This document shows, piece by piece, positions 33,231-41,880 of a DNA stretch of 64,000 bases. Position 1 is the first letter of the stretch. Every line of letters begins with the position of its first letter. The translations under genes were made by a program, and so were the position numbers. The DNA is from Pseudarthrobacter oxydans (lineage in GTDB: Bacteria > Actinomycetota > Actinomycetes > Actinomycetales > Micrococcaceae). The notes beneath the pieces were generated by a model. It ran no database searches. It saw only the letters and a list, made by a program, of their open reading frames with translations, and was not told where the DNA came from. The stretch lies in the NCBI RefSeq assembly GCF_030812335.1, contig NZ_JAUSSN010000007.1, positions 209,917-273,916 on the forward strand. The letters run 5' to 3'.

Positions 33231-33250
33231 AGCCGATCCCTGAACGGGCA
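33231..33250 (+). repeat. Boundary repeat, copy 14
   Basis: Core CGATCCCTGAACGGGCA, 8 bp past the stop of the TPR gene. Confidence 0.55.
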
Positions 33251-33257
33251 ACATCCG

Positions 33258-33755
33258 TCAGGGTCTCGTGACGTTGCTCGAAAGTTCTGCTGCGTAGTCG
33301 GTGAGGGCCCGCTTATAACCGTCGAGCATGGGGATGAGCGCCAGTAGCGCAATTCTCAACGCGTCCCCATGTCGGCCTTCATCGTGTAGTGCCAGGGCGA
33401 GGAAGGCTTGCCGTGCGCCTTCGTCGACGCCGGCGTCAGGCATTGATTCGAGGATTGACACTGCTTCGGCGGAGTCACCGACGTTGCGCAGCGTGCTTGC
33501 AAGTTGGATGGATGCGCGTAGCGCGCTTGTGCCCTCAAGTCCTGCTTCAATGGCTCGCCTGTACAGCGGGATCGCTTCATCCTCGAGTCCCAGAGCATCG
33601 TGTACCCCACCCAACTCGAACAAGGCCTCTGCGTCGCCGTCTGGACGTTCCAAGAGGAGACTACGCATCCTGGCTATAGAGCCATGCGGATCGTTTTCGT
33701 CGAACTCCTGCTCATAGAAGTGGTCGATCTTCTGTTGCCACGCCGCGCCTGTCAT
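33258..33755 (-). CDS. Tetratricopeptide-repeat protein
   Basis: A 165-residue, helical protein with repeats of TPR type (DAEALFELGGVHDALGLEDE, AIPLYRRAIEAGLEG, RQAFLALALHDEGRHGDAL). The N-terminus (WQQKIDHFYEQEFDEND) and overall length match a family of small actinobacterial TPR proteins. Probable role is protein-protein binding. Single-gene unit on the minus strand. Confidence 0.75.
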   Translation of the reverse strand: MTGAAWQQKIDHFYEQEFDENDPHGSIARMRSLLLERPDGDAEALFELGGVHDALGLEDEAIPLYRRAIEAGLEGTSALRASIQLASTLRNVGDSAEAVSILESMPDAGVDEGARQAFLALALHDEGRHGDALRIALLALIPMLDGYKRALTDYAAELSSNVTRP

Positions 33756-33842
33756 TTTGTCAGCTTGTCATGTCGGGTGAGTGGGATCGCCGCCAACCTG
33801 TCACGGAACGTAGGCCGAACCTCTTCGGGACGGATTTGACCG

Positions 33843-34252
33843 TTACCGGTCCTTCCTCTGTTGCGGGAACCGCGAAGTGGTCGAAATGGCATCTATTTGT
33901 ACTTTCGTGCCGAGCGGGAGCGCTGCTACTTGGAGGGTGGTCCGCGCCGGGAACGGTGCCTGCAAGTGCTTTGCGTCGGCCGTGTTGATTGCCGCAAAGT
34001 CCGCGTAATCCGTCAGGTAGATCGTTGTGCGAAGGATGTTGGATAGTCCTGACCGACCTCATGCAGGAGCGTTTCGAGGTTGTTGAGCATGGCGGCGCAT
34101 TGCTCGGCGACGTCGTCGGACACGAGGGCACCTGTGCGCGGGTCTTGGCCGATAATCCCTGCCGTGCAGCCGCTATCTCCGTGCTGCACGAAGTGCGAGA
34201 ACGGGGCGGTGGACTGGTGAAGTTGGGGGCTGAAGTGATGACGGATAGCTAC
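33843..34252 (-). pseudogene. RidA-family deaminase, frameshifted
   Basis: One frame gives the N-terminal half (SPQLHQSTAPFSHFVQHGD, then GIIGQDPRTGALVSDDVAEQ). The C-terminal half lies in another frame (IYLTDYADFAAINTADAKHL, then PARTTLQVAALPLGTKVQID). The shift is near 34030. An intact RidA would remove reactive enamines. Its stop codon lies inside GGACCGGTAACGG, a partial boundary-repeat match. The 5' end overlaps the 3' end of the HTH gene. Confidence 0.78.
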
Positions 34253-34262
34253 CTCAGACTGC

Positions 34263-35141
34263 CTAATCAAGATCCGCTCCTTCCCGTGCAATGGCCAAGG
34301 GTGCCCGCTGCAGGCGGGTCAAGGCTTTGGCTGTTTCGGTGCCTGGTTCTGCTGTGTAGGTGAGGACGCGGTGGCCGGAATCGTCCGGCATGGTCAGGAC
34401 CTCGAAGCCCAGATCCAAAGTGCCGAGCTGGGGGTGCTTCAGTGTCTTGTGCCCCGACATGCAGTTCTCGACCGGGTGTTCAGCCCACATGCTCGCGAAC
34501 TCAGGACTTTTCAGGGTCAGTTCCCCGACGAGGGCTGCAAGGTCTGTGTCGTCGGCGAACCGTCCGGAGAGCAGCCGCAGGGACGCCACTGCACGCCCGG
34601 CCTCGGTGCGCCACTGCGGGTACAGGGCGCGCGTGGCCTCGTCCAGGAAGAGCATCCGGGTCATGTTCGGGCGCTCCGCCGGTGTGTCCGGGGCGTCGAA
34701 GTCCAGGTGGGAAGCGACGAGCCGGTGCCCGGTCTGGTTCCAGGCGAGGACTTCGGTGCGTTTGCCCAGCACTACTGATGGAACCCTGCCCATGGAATCA
34801 ACGAGGCGCTTTGTTCCAGGCCGGACCTGATCCGGCCTGCTCCGCATGGTTTTGGTTGTGCGGCGCTTGGCGCCAGACAGGTCCACAAGGTGTTTTCTTT
34901 CGACTTCGGTCAGGGCCAGTGCCCGGGCGAGGGAATCGATGACGGCGTCAGAGGCGTTGACGTGCTGGCCCTGTTCGAGCCTGGCGTAGTAGGTCACGCT
35001 CATTCCGGCCAGCATGGCCACTTCTTCCCGCCGCAGCCCGGGGACACGGCGGGTGCCGTAGTCCATCAGTCCGACGTCTGCCGGGGTTAGCGCGGCCCGT
35101 CGTGTGCGCAGGAAGTCGCCCGTGGCTGCTGGTTGGTTCAT
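34263..35141 (-). CDS. Helix-turn-helix transcriptional regulator, MmyB type
   Basis: The 292-residue regulator has an N-terminal XRE-type HTH (PGLRREEVAMLAGMSVTYYARLEQGQ) and a C-terminal MmyB-like ligand-binding domain (VLGKRTEVLAWNQTGHRLVA, NMTRMLFLDEATRALYPQW). In Actinobacteria such regulators often sit divergent to an oxidoreductase or efflux gene and repress it until a ligand binds. Here the neighbour is an MFS exporter 142 bp away, so it probably controls that gene and itself. Confidence 0.88.
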   Translation of the reverse strand: MNQPAATGDFLRTRRAALTPADVGLMDYGTRRVPGLRREEVAMLAGMSVTYYARLEQGQHVNASDAVIDSLARALALTEVERKHLVDLSGAKRRTTKTMRSRPDQVRPGTKRLVDSMGRVPSVVLGKRTEVLAWNQTGHRLVASHLDFDAPDTPAERPNMTRMLFLDEATRALYPQWRTEAGRAVASLRLLSGRFADDTDLAALVGELTLKSPEFASMWAEHPVENCMSGHKTLKHPQLGTLDLGFEVLTMPDDSGHRVLTYTAEPGTETAKALTRLQRAPLAIAREGADLD

Positions 35142-35283
35142 ACCTGTGAGTATTCACGAACTTTCCCGTGGGTGGGTAGTACTGCCAGTGCTACCCACAG
35201 CACGGCGTGGCTGTTCCTGCCGGGCACCGGCAGGGTGGAGAGGAAAACCCGCACACACGCAAGTGATTGGATACCCTCCCGCG

Positions 35284-36753
35284 ATGACAACCAACGACAC
35301 CACGCCTCTCCCCCAGCTCGCCGCACCACCGGAAGACACGGTCCATGAGAGTCCTCTCCGGATGACGGGGCGGCAGCGGCTCATCTTGGTCCTGCTTTTG
35401 ACCGCGAGTTTCACCCTCGCAGTGGACTTCTCCATCCTGAACGTGGCACTGCCCCGGATTGGGGCCGACGTAGGTTTTTCGCTGGAGCACCTGCAATGGA
35501 TCGCCACATCCTTCGCGCTGTGCGCGGCAGGGTTCACCCTGTTTTTCGGCCGGGTCGCTGACCTGTTCGGCCGCAAACGGCTCTTCATCGCCGGCATGGC
35601 GCTGCTCGGCATCGGATCACTGGTCGGCGGGCTCGCCACCGACCCCGGGCTGCTGCTCGCCGCGCGCGTCGCCCAGGGCCTCGCCACCGCCGCCGTAACC
35701 CCGGCCGCGCTGTCGCTGCTCACCACGTCCTTCCCCGAAGGCCCGCTGCGGGACAAAGCACTGGGACTGAACGGGTCCCTGATGGCTGCAGGGTTCACCG
35801 CCGGCGCGATCCTCGGCGGGCTCCTGACTGACCTGCTGTCGTGGCGGTGGGCGTTTTTCATCAACATCCCCATCGCCCTCTTCGTCCTGATCCTCGCCCC
35901 GAAACTCCTCACCGAGTCCGCGCGCGGAAACAAAACGAAACTCGATGTCCCGGGCGCTGTCACTGTAACCCTGGCGCTGCTGCTGCTCGTCTTCGGTCTG
36001 ACCACCGCGGGCGAAAAGGGCTGGGCTGAGACATCGGCATGGGGCCCCCTCGCCGCTGGTCTGTTCCTGATGATCGTGTTCTTCTTCATCGAGAAGAACA
36101 CAGCACACGCGCTGGTGCCCGTGACGATCCTGCGGCGGAACAACATCGCCTGGGGCAACATCGCCGGGATCCTGGCGTTCGCCACCGAAACGTCCTTGGT
36201 CTTTGTCCTGACCCTCTACCTCCAACAGGTCCTCGGCTACACAGCACTCGGGGCAGGGCTGGCCTTCGCCGTCCTCGGCATCGGAACGGTCGTAGGCGGG
36301 ATCATCGCTCCGAAACTAATCGGCAAACTCGGCACCAGGAACACCATCATCACCGGCCTCACCATCCAGGCCGCTGCAACCGGATCCCTGCTCTTCATCA
36401 ACACTGATCAGGCCTCGCTGGCCATCGTCCTGGTCACCACGTTCGTCGGTGGGGTCGCCAACCTCGCCGCGATCGTCGGGTTCATGGTCACCGCCACCAC
36501 AGGGCTCCCTGACGCCGAACAAGGCCTCGCTACCGGCCTGACGACCATGAGCCAGCAAATCGGCATCACCATGGGCATCCCCGTCATGAGCACTATCATC
36601 GCCGCGTCCCTGCTCCAGCACGGCACCAGCGGCGACCCGGGCCAGGTGCTGGGCGCGGTGCTGCCCGCCATCGGCGTCAACGCAGCCCTATGCCTGGCAG
36701 GGGCGCTTCTGGTCGCAGTTTTTCTTCGCCGACCTGCCGCTGCCGGGAACTGA
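35284..36753 (+). CDS. MFS multidrug exporter, DHA2 (14-TM) family
   Basis: A 489-residue proton-drug antiporter. The first helix region reads LILVLLLTASFTLAVDFSIL with the family signature NVALPRIG; motif A follows as GRVADLFGRKRLF, and motif C-like residues as GFTAGAILGGLLTD. ATG 35284 (MTTNDTTPL) is used; the frame is open further upstream but crosses the promoter region. With the divergent MmyB regulator it forms an inducible efflux unit. Substrates unknown. Confidence 0.9.
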   Translation: MTTNDTTPLPQLAAPPEDTVHESPLRMTGRQRLILVLLLTASFTLAVDFSILNVALPRIGADVGFSLEHLQWIATSFALCAAGFTLFFGRVADLFGRKRLFIAGMALLGIGSLVGGLATDPGLLLAARVAQGLATAAVTPAALSLLTTSFPEGPLRDKALGLNGSLMAAGFTAGAILGGLLTDLLSWRWAFFINIPIALFVLILAPKLLTESARGNKTKLDVPGAVTVTLALLLLVFGLTTAGEKGWAETSAWGPLAAGLFLMIVFFFIEKNTAHALVPVTILRRNNIAWGNIAGILAFATETSLVFVLTLYLQQVLGYTALGAGLAFAVLGIGTVVGGIIAPKLIGKLGTRNTIITGLTIQAAATGSLLFINTDQASLAIVLVTTFVGGVANLAAIVGFMVTATTGLPDAEQGLATGLTTMSQQIGITMGIPVMSTIIAASLLQHGTSGDPGQVLGAVLPAIGVNAALCLAGALLVAVFLRRPAAAGN

Positions 36754-37107
36754 TCCTCCCCAATGCGACGTTGCCCGGCTGGCCGGGGACTTCATCCCTG
36801 TCCAGCCGAGCACCAGATGCGCGCGCTCGTTGACTCAAGCGGTCGGACGTCCCCGCGATCCTGTTCCCTTGGGGAGCAGGATCTCCACTGATAGCGACAT
36901 AAGACCACGGCTTCCGAGAACTCATCGGACGGGTCTTATACGGACGATGCTCGAGTTGGACGGCCCAGGGGACCGGGCGGACCCCGACGCATCCGGTGTT
37001 GGCTCGAACGTCTGGGGTGGTGCGAGCGGTTGAAGTCGCAGAATGGAGGTTGAGGACTCGGCGCGGGTCGCCGGTTGGACGTGTCGCCCGAAGCCTATAG
37101 TGACCAG
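36754..37107. other. 354-bp gap with one boundary repeat
   Basis: No convincing gene. It contains boundary repeat 15, whose left half is identical over 17 bp to the copy next to the recombinase. Confidence 0.55.
36922..36946 (+). repeat. Boundary repeat, copy 15
   Basis: TCATCGGACGGGTCTTA (36922-36938) equals 11713-11729; core GGGTCTTATACGGACG. It lies between the MFS gene and an acetyltransferase gene. Confidence 0.65.
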
Positions 37108-37617
37108 ATGATTGACGCCAGGAACCTCGGCAGCGACCGTCTCAACCTGCCGCCCTTGAGCATCAAACATGGCCCTAATCTGGCCGCCGTCTACGCGGAC
37201 CCCGACGTTGCTCGCTACGTTGGAGGCGACCGACTCACGCCAGTCGCGATCTCCTTCCAGGTAGCCGCCTTCGCCGCAGAATGGGATCAACGGGGTTACG
37301 GTCAGAGCGCCGTCATCGATCGATCCACAGGTGAGTTCTTGGGTCGGATTGGGCTCCACTTCTGGCCGGACTGGGATGAGGTTGAAGTGGGCTACATCCT
37401 CGGCCGCGCAGCGCAGGGCAAAGGCGTCGCGTTCGAGGGCGCATCGGCCTGGATCAACTGGGCCCGCACATCATCTGACATAGCTCGGCTCATTGCGAAT
37501 ATTCACCCCAACAACGCACCATCCATCGGTCTTGCACAAAAGCTCGGATTCACCTTTGGTCGGCACGACATCACACCATCCGGATTGCCGACTCTCATCT
37601 ACGAAATCAGCCTCTAG
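37108..37617 (+). CDS. GNAT-family N-acetyltransferase
   Basis: A 169-residue acetyltransferase of the RimJ/RimL-like group. It reads YADPDVARYVGGDRLTPVAI near the start, then GRIGLHFWPDWDEVEVGYIL and the acetyl-CoA pyrophosphate loop GRAAQGKGVAFEGASAWINW, followed by NIHPNNAPSIGLAQKLGF. ATG 37108 is taken; the frame is open to 37075. Substrate unknown. Single-gene unit. Confidence 0.85.
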   Translation: MIDARNLGSDRLNLPPLSIKHGPNLAAVYADPDVARYVGGDRLTPVAISFQVAAFAAEWDQRGYGQSAVIDRSTGEFLGRIGLHFWPDWDEVEVGYILGRAAQGKGVAFEGASAWINWARTSSDIARLIANIHPNNAPSIGLAQKLGFTFGRHDITPSGLPTLIYEISL

Positions 37618-37736
37618 GGGTTGCCCGCCCCTGAGACTATGCAGCTGGCCGGGCATCTCCCTCAGAACGACGTTTTGTTAGTCGATCGTCAACCAGACAG
37701 GATTAGGCCGGATTCTTGAGCGACTAGAGTCTGAGA

Positions 37737-38210
37737 GTGAATTTCCACGCATTCAAGCGCTTCATCGACCTTGCGCATGCTTCTGCCGTTGCACAGCCTG
37801 TCATCCAGGTTGAAGAACAGAACAGCGACTACGAATCTGGGGTCGCGCGCGTCGGGACGGAGCAGTGGCGAATCCGCACCGCCCGGATCACATCGGCGAA
37901 GCCCGGCGCCTTCGTCGCGGTCTGGAAGCGCGGCGAAAGTGGATCGACCAGGCCGTTCACGGCTGACGAGTCGATGTCTGGACTGCTCGTCGTCGTAGAG
38001 GAGCTGGAACGGTTCGGGGTCTTCCAATTCACCGCGGCGCACCTGATCTCGCTCGGATACGTCAGCTCCGATCTGCATCCCGGCAAGCGCGGTTTCCGCG
38101 TCTATCCCGCATGGTGCACCGACCTGAATTCTCAAGCGTCACGTACTCAACGCGCGCAGGGGGCTGCGTTCTCCGAGCTTTCTCCGAGTGCGTTTGCGGG
38201 CCGTAGCTGA
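37737..38210 (+). CDS. MepB family protein
   Basis: A 157-residue protein matching MepB: EEQNSDYESGVARVG, then RIRTARITSAKPGAFVAVWK and the C-terminal FTAAHLISLGYVSSDLHPGK, FRVYPAWC. MepB is encoded beside the MepA efflux pump in Staphylococcus, and its function is not known. The GTG start at 37737 gives the family length. Boundary repeat 16 begins 17 bp after the stop. Confidence 0.8.
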   Translation: MNFHAFKRFIDLAHASAVAQPVIQVEEQNSDYESGVARVGTEQWRIRTARITSAKPGAFVAVWKRGESGSTRPFTADESMSGLLVVVEELERFGVFQFTAAHLISLGYVSSDLHPGKRGFRVYPAWCTDLNSQASRTQRAQGAAFSELSPSAFAGRS

Positions 38211-38226
38211 AAACGGTTTCAACAGC

Positions 38227-38258
38227 GCCCGTTAGCCGGTCCTTCACCCAAAACGGGC
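38227..38258 (+). repeat. Boundary repeat, copy 16, with flanking inverted repeat
   Basis: Core CGGTCCTTCACCC, flanked by GCCCGTT (38227-38233) and its exact inverse AACGGGC (38252-38258), so this copy could form a hairpin or bind a symmetric dimer. It lies between the MepB gene and an acetyltransferase gene. Confidence 0.55.
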
Positions 38259-38337
38259 CGACAGTGAAGAAACCCAGCCTTTCCGGCATCGAGTGAATCT
38301 CAGACTCCGGGACTACGACCATGAGGATAATCGATGT

Positions 38338-38889
38338 ATGACTGAGCACCTACCGTCCTGGCCGACTACGCCCCCGACCTACGGTTCAGTCGTCTTGCGC
38401 GAGTTTACCGACGACGACGTACATCTCGCCTTGGAGCTGGGGGACGATTCTTACATCCCACTCATCGGCAGCCTTCCCGGACTCCCCACGCCACAGCAGG
38501 CTATGGAGTGGATCTACCGACAGCGCGGCCGGTTAGCCGAAGGAAAAGGCCTGTCATTCGTCATCGCCGATGCCGAGTCCGACAACGCCGTCGGTGCCAT
38601 CGGACTGTGGCTTCAGAACATGTCCGCCGGCCGCGCAACGATCGGCTACTCGGTTGCCCCCGAGCACCGTGGTCGCGGGATCGCCAGCAGCGCGTTGAAG
38701 GCACTGACCGCGTTCGCTTGGACCATCCCGGCTCTGCACCGGATCGAGCTGTACATCGAGCCGTGGAACAGCAACTCACGTCGTGTTGCCGAGGCGTCTG
38801 GTTTCCAGCGGGAGGGCCTCCTCCGCAGCCACCAGGAGATTGGTGACACCCGGCGCGACATGCTGCTCTACGCGACAACGCGACCCTGA
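38338..38889 (+). CDS. GNAT-family N-acetyltransferase, RimJ/RimL type
   Basis: A 183-residue acetyltransferase. It has YGSVVLREFTDDDVHLALEL at the N-terminus, AVGAIGLWLQNMSAGRATIG and YSVAPEHRGRGIASSALKAL (acetyl-CoA binding), then HRIELYIEPWNSNSRRVAEA and SGFQREGLLRSHQEIG, the typical family ending. ATG 38338 is the natural start. Substrate could be a ribosomal protein N-terminus or a small amine. Confidence 0.88.
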   Translation: MTEHLPSWPTTPPTYGSVVLREFTDDDVHLALELGDDSYIPLIGSLPGLPTPQQAMEWIYRQRGRLAEGKGLSFVIADAESDNAVGAIGLWLQNMSAGRATIGYSVAPEHRGRGIASSALKALTAFAWTIPALHRIELYIEPWNSNSRRVAEASGFQREGLLRSHQEIGDTRRDMLLYATTRP

Positions 38890-38915
38890 CCGCATCTAGC
38901 CTGTTGGAGTGTCGC

Positions 38916-38938
38916 AGAAGGGTCCCCTCACATGGCAG
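38916..38938 (+). repeat. Boundary repeat, copy 17
   Basis: Core GGGTCCCCTCACATGGC, 27 bp past the stop of the acetyltransferase gene. Confidence 0.5.
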
Positions 38939-39092
38939 ACGCGCTGGTCCGTGCAAGCCAATCTTTCACTAGCGCGGCAGTAAGGTCCGGACGTTCGAGA
39001 TGAGCGTTATGGCCAGCGGCTCCCGGCCTTCCACTTCCAGGACCGAAAGCCGACCGATAAGGGGACTCGCATGCGGGCGATACGGTCAGGGG

Positions 39093-39914
39093 ATGGACGC
39101 GCACATGGACTCTACCCGAAGCTTCGTTGTAGACGTTGGACCGGAAGATCGGATTCACTGCATCGACACCGGCGGCGACGGACTGCCCGTCGTGATCCTG
39201 CACGGGCTGGCGGGCAGCTCCCGGGAGTTTTTCGCCACGGCTGGGGCCTTGCCCGAATTCCGAACGGTTCTGGTTGACCTTCGCGGACATGGACAGAGCA
39301 CACGTACTCCCAGCGATCTCTCCCGCGAGGCTTTCGTGGCCGACGTCGTACAAGTGATCGAAACGGCGGTGGGCGGACCTGTCGCCCTGGTGGGCCAGTC
39401 GATGGGCGGGCATACGGCGATGCTCGTTGCCGCTGCACGGCCTGATCTTGTCTCAAAGCTGGTGCTGCTTGAATCCAATGCCGGCGGAGGCACCTCTGCC
39501 GAATACGAGGTCTTGGGCGATTTCTTCCGGTCCTGGCCCGTGCCGTTTCCGGACCGCGAGGCCGCCCGCGCGCACCTGGGTGACGACCCACTACCGCGGG
39601 CCTGGGTGGCCGACTTGGAAGAAAGGGCCGACGGCCTGTGGCCGCGGTTCGACGCTGACGTAATGGTCAAGACGATGAACAACGTCGTCGTCCCTCGCTG
39701 GGCAGAGTGGGAGGGCGTGAATGCCCCGGCTCTTGTGGTGTATGGCGAAAAGGGAATGTTCTCCGCGGAGGAGAAGAGCGCGTTCGTGGTGCGCGGACGG
39801 AACGTCCAGCGCGTGGACCTCGCGGGAGCATCGCATGATGGACACCTGGATGCCTTCGATGAATGGGCCGCGGTACTGCGCGCATTTCTCGCGGGCATCC
39901 AGAGCTGCCCGTAA
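39093..39914 (+). CDS. Alpha/beta-fold hydrolase
   Basis: A 273-residue hydrolase. HGLAGSSREFF is the oxyanion-side HG motif, LVGQSMGGHTAMLVAAARP carries the nucleophile Ser in GQSMGG, and the catalytic His lies in AGASHDGHLDAF near the end. ATG 39093 (MDAHMDS) or 39105. Substrate unknown. Its stop codon lies inside reversed boundary repeat 18. Confidence 0.87.
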   Translation: MDAHMDSTRSFVVDVGPEDRIHCIDTGGDGLPVVILHGLAGSSREFFATAGALPEFRTVLVDLRGHGQSTRTPSDLSREAFVADVVQVIETAVGGPVALVGQSMGGHTAMLVAAARPDLVSKLVLLESNAGGGTSAEYEVLGDFFRSWPVPFPDREAARAHLGDDPLPRAWVADLEERADGLWPRFDADVMVKTMNNVVVPRWAEWEGVNAPALVVYGEKGMFSAEEKSAFVVRGRNVQRVDLAGASHDGHLDAFDEWAAVLRAFLAGIQSCP

Positions 39915-39922
39915 GACGGTCC
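39904..39922 (-). repeat. Boundary repeat, copy 18 (reverse orientation), overlaps a stop codon
   Basis: On the minus strand the core is CCGTCTTACGGGC. It includes the TAA of the hydrolase gene. Confidence 0.5.
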
Positions 39923-40025
39923 TATTTGGGAACCCTGGCCGACGCAAACTGCTTCCGGCAGGCTGGGATGAATTCTCCCAAATACGGACGGAGCGAACCG
40001 CCGCCGTACATCGGAAAAAGGATGC

Positions 40026-40370
40026 CTAGTCGATTTTGATCTCGCTGATGATCCGGTCAAGGGCAGTCTGGGTCGCCTTAAGGTTAGCGATCGTACCTGA
40101 GATCCGGTCTCGTTCCTCGAGCAAGCGGGTCCCCAGCTTCGGGGTTCTCACTCCGGGATCACTCATGCACGGCAGTAAATCGACCATTGTCGCACTGCAT
40201 ATGCCGGCGGCGAAGAGCTCCTGAATCAGGCCAACACGGGCGGGCGCTTCCGTGTCGTACACTCTCTGCCCTGATCCGGTGCGGTCCGCGCTCAGCAGAC
40301 CCTGCTCCTCGTAGTAACGCAGCGATCGCACGCTCACCCCTGTGGCCGCCGATAGTTCTCCGATGCGCAT
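40026..40370 (-). CDS. MerR-family transcriptional regulator
   Basis: The 114-residue regulator has the MerR winged helix (RIGELSAATGVSVRSLRYYE, then EQGLLSADRTGSGQRVYD) and a C-terminal coiled coil (LLEERDRISGTIANLKATQT). It carries two Cys residues (GICSATM, LLPCMSD) but no clear metal-binding loop. It is divergent to the VOC gene with 45 bp between, so it probably controls that gene from the shared promoter. Confidence 0.9.
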   Translation of the reverse strand: MRIGELSAATGVSVRSLRYYEEQGLLSADRTGSGQRVYDTEAPARVGLIQELFAAGICSATMVDLLPCMSDPGVRTPKLGTRLLEERDRISGTIANLKATQTALDRIISEIKID

Positions 40371-40415
40371 TTATGCCTTGCCTCTCACATTGGTATCAGG
40401 TCCTAGGGTACGAGC

Positions 40416-40874
40416 ATGACCACAGAGAACAGAACCACAGCCCCCGTGCGCCAGCTGCGCCTCATCGTCGAAGCCGAAGACTACGAGGCCGCCGTGACGT
40501 TCTACCGCGACGTACTCGGTCTCACCGAACAAGCTGCGTTCGAGGGTGACGGCGATGCCAGAGTCACTATCCTCGATGCCGGCCGGGCCACCCTGGAACT
40601 CTCCAACCCCGCCCAAATCCGCATGATTGACGACGTCGAAGCCGACGGCCAACGGAGCGCAAAAATCCGCATCGCCTTTGAAGTAGACGACTCCGCGACA
40701 GCCACAAAGGATTTGATCGCCGCCGGCGCCACCCTCATCGCCGAACCACGCGAAACACCATGGAAGTCCTTGAACTCCAGGCTGACCGGGCCGGACGGGA
40801 TGCAGGTCACGCTGTTCCAGGAACTGGAAGAGATCCAGACCCGCAGCACCCGCCCAGGTTTCAAACGCCCCTGA
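40416..40874 (+). CDS. VOC family protein (glyoxalase/bleomycin-resistance type)
   Basis: A 152-residue protein of the vicinal oxygen chelate superfamily. QLRLIVEAEDYEAAVTFYRD starts the first beta-alpha-beta module, and RIAFEVDDSATATKDLIAAG the second; PDGMQVTLFQE ends it with the usual metal-site Glu. With the MerR regulator it may respond to a toxic compound or drug. Exact substrate unknown. Confidence 0.87.
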   Translation: MTTENRTTAPVRQLRLIVEAEDYEAAVTFYRDVLGLTEQAAFEGDGDARVTILDAGRATLELSNPAQIRMIDDVEADGQRSAKIRIAFEVDDSATATKDLIAAGATLIAEPRETPWKSLNSRLTGPDGMQVTLFQELEEIQTRSTRPGFKRP

Positions 40875-40995
40875 GGCTGAAGCGGCGGGCAACAAGGCCC
40901 GGGACGGTCCGCGCCGCATCGGCAAAGCAAGACCCCCGAGTAGCGGCCCGGGCGTCCCGTGCCGCTGCCTTACCCCTATCGAGAGGAGAATTTCA

Positions 40996-41311
40996 GTGCT
41001 GCACGCGACAACTGCTGACCGTGATGCTTCCGGCGACGGCGAGGTCATTTCCGAGGACCATCAGTTCGGCTACTCGATACACGAGCTTTGCGTATCCAAG
41101 ACTGAAGGCGAACGACTGCTGGAAGCCGAGGAGGGAACTTCCCCTCTACTGCGTCGGCGGCCGCGGTTGGGCTTCCTTTCCTGGAGCAAACGCCCGGTAC
41201 GCCCTGGAACCCGGGACCGTCTTCGCGGTCACCGCACCCAGGTCTGGGATCGTCATCAACGCCGTCGAAGACCTCACGATGTTACGGGTGGATCATTCAC
41301 GCCAACGCTGA
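40996..41311 (+). pseudogene. Small cupin gene (ectoine-synthase-like), frameshifted
   Basis: One frame gives GYSIHELCVSKTEGERLLEA, resembling the N-terminal strands of EctC-type cupins. The continuation LYCVGGRGWASFPGANARYA and LEPGTVFAVTAPRSGIVINA is in another frame, with the shift near 41150. No ectA or ectB is nearby. It may also be a different small cupin; either way it is broken. Confidence 0.6.
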
Positions 41312-41406
41312 GAGAGGCCACGGCGGTCAGAAGCGCACCACCTCGTTGCTGCTCTTGGAATTGAGGACGCCGGGGCCTACTTGCCGCCGAGCACGACTCC
41401 CGTCAC

Positions 41407-41880
41407 TTGTCGGGCCTGGGCTGGGCGTCGCTCGGCGTTCTCGAGCTCACCGCGCTGCCCACCATCGGCGCAGAGCGATGGGTCCCCTGGCATCGGGAAG
41501 CCGACGTGCTCCTAGTCGACGGCGGCGACGCGACGTACCTGTCCCATTGGATGCGGGAGTCCGGGCTGGCCGAGCTGCTGCCGTCACTTCCCGACACGGT
41601 GTGGGTGGGAGTGAGTGCCGGAAGCATGGTGATGACGCCCCGGATCGGGGAATACTTCGTCGAGTGGCCGTCCGCTCCGGACGATCGCACCCTGGGGGTG
41701 GTGGACTTTTCGATCTTCCCGCACCTGGACGCTTTCCCGGGCAACACTCTGGCCCACGCAGAGCGGTGGGCCGCCGATATACGCGTCCCTGCCTACGCCA
41801 TCGACGAACAGACAGCTATCAAGGTCGCCGACGGCTCCGTCGAGGTGGTTTCCGAAGGACAATGGAAGAAGTTCGGGTGA
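41407..41880 (+). pseudogene. Peptidase E / type 1 glutamine amidotransferase-like, N-terminally truncated
   Basis: The frame covers the C-terminal two-thirds of an S51-type protein: VLELTALPTIGAERWVPWHR, VLLVDGGDATYLSHWMRES, the nucleophile elbow VGVSAGSMVM and DFSIFPHLDAFPG. The first 50-60 residues of the family are absent or shifted (ALGIEDAGAYL is visible upstream in a different frame). The catalytic Ser is kept, but the protein is probably non-functional. Confidence 0.65.

Noticed and set aside
40378..40409. MerR-type promoter with long spacer
   Set aside because: TTGCCT and TAGGGT with a 20-base spacer can be drawn, but both boxes are poor and no symmetric operator lies between them.
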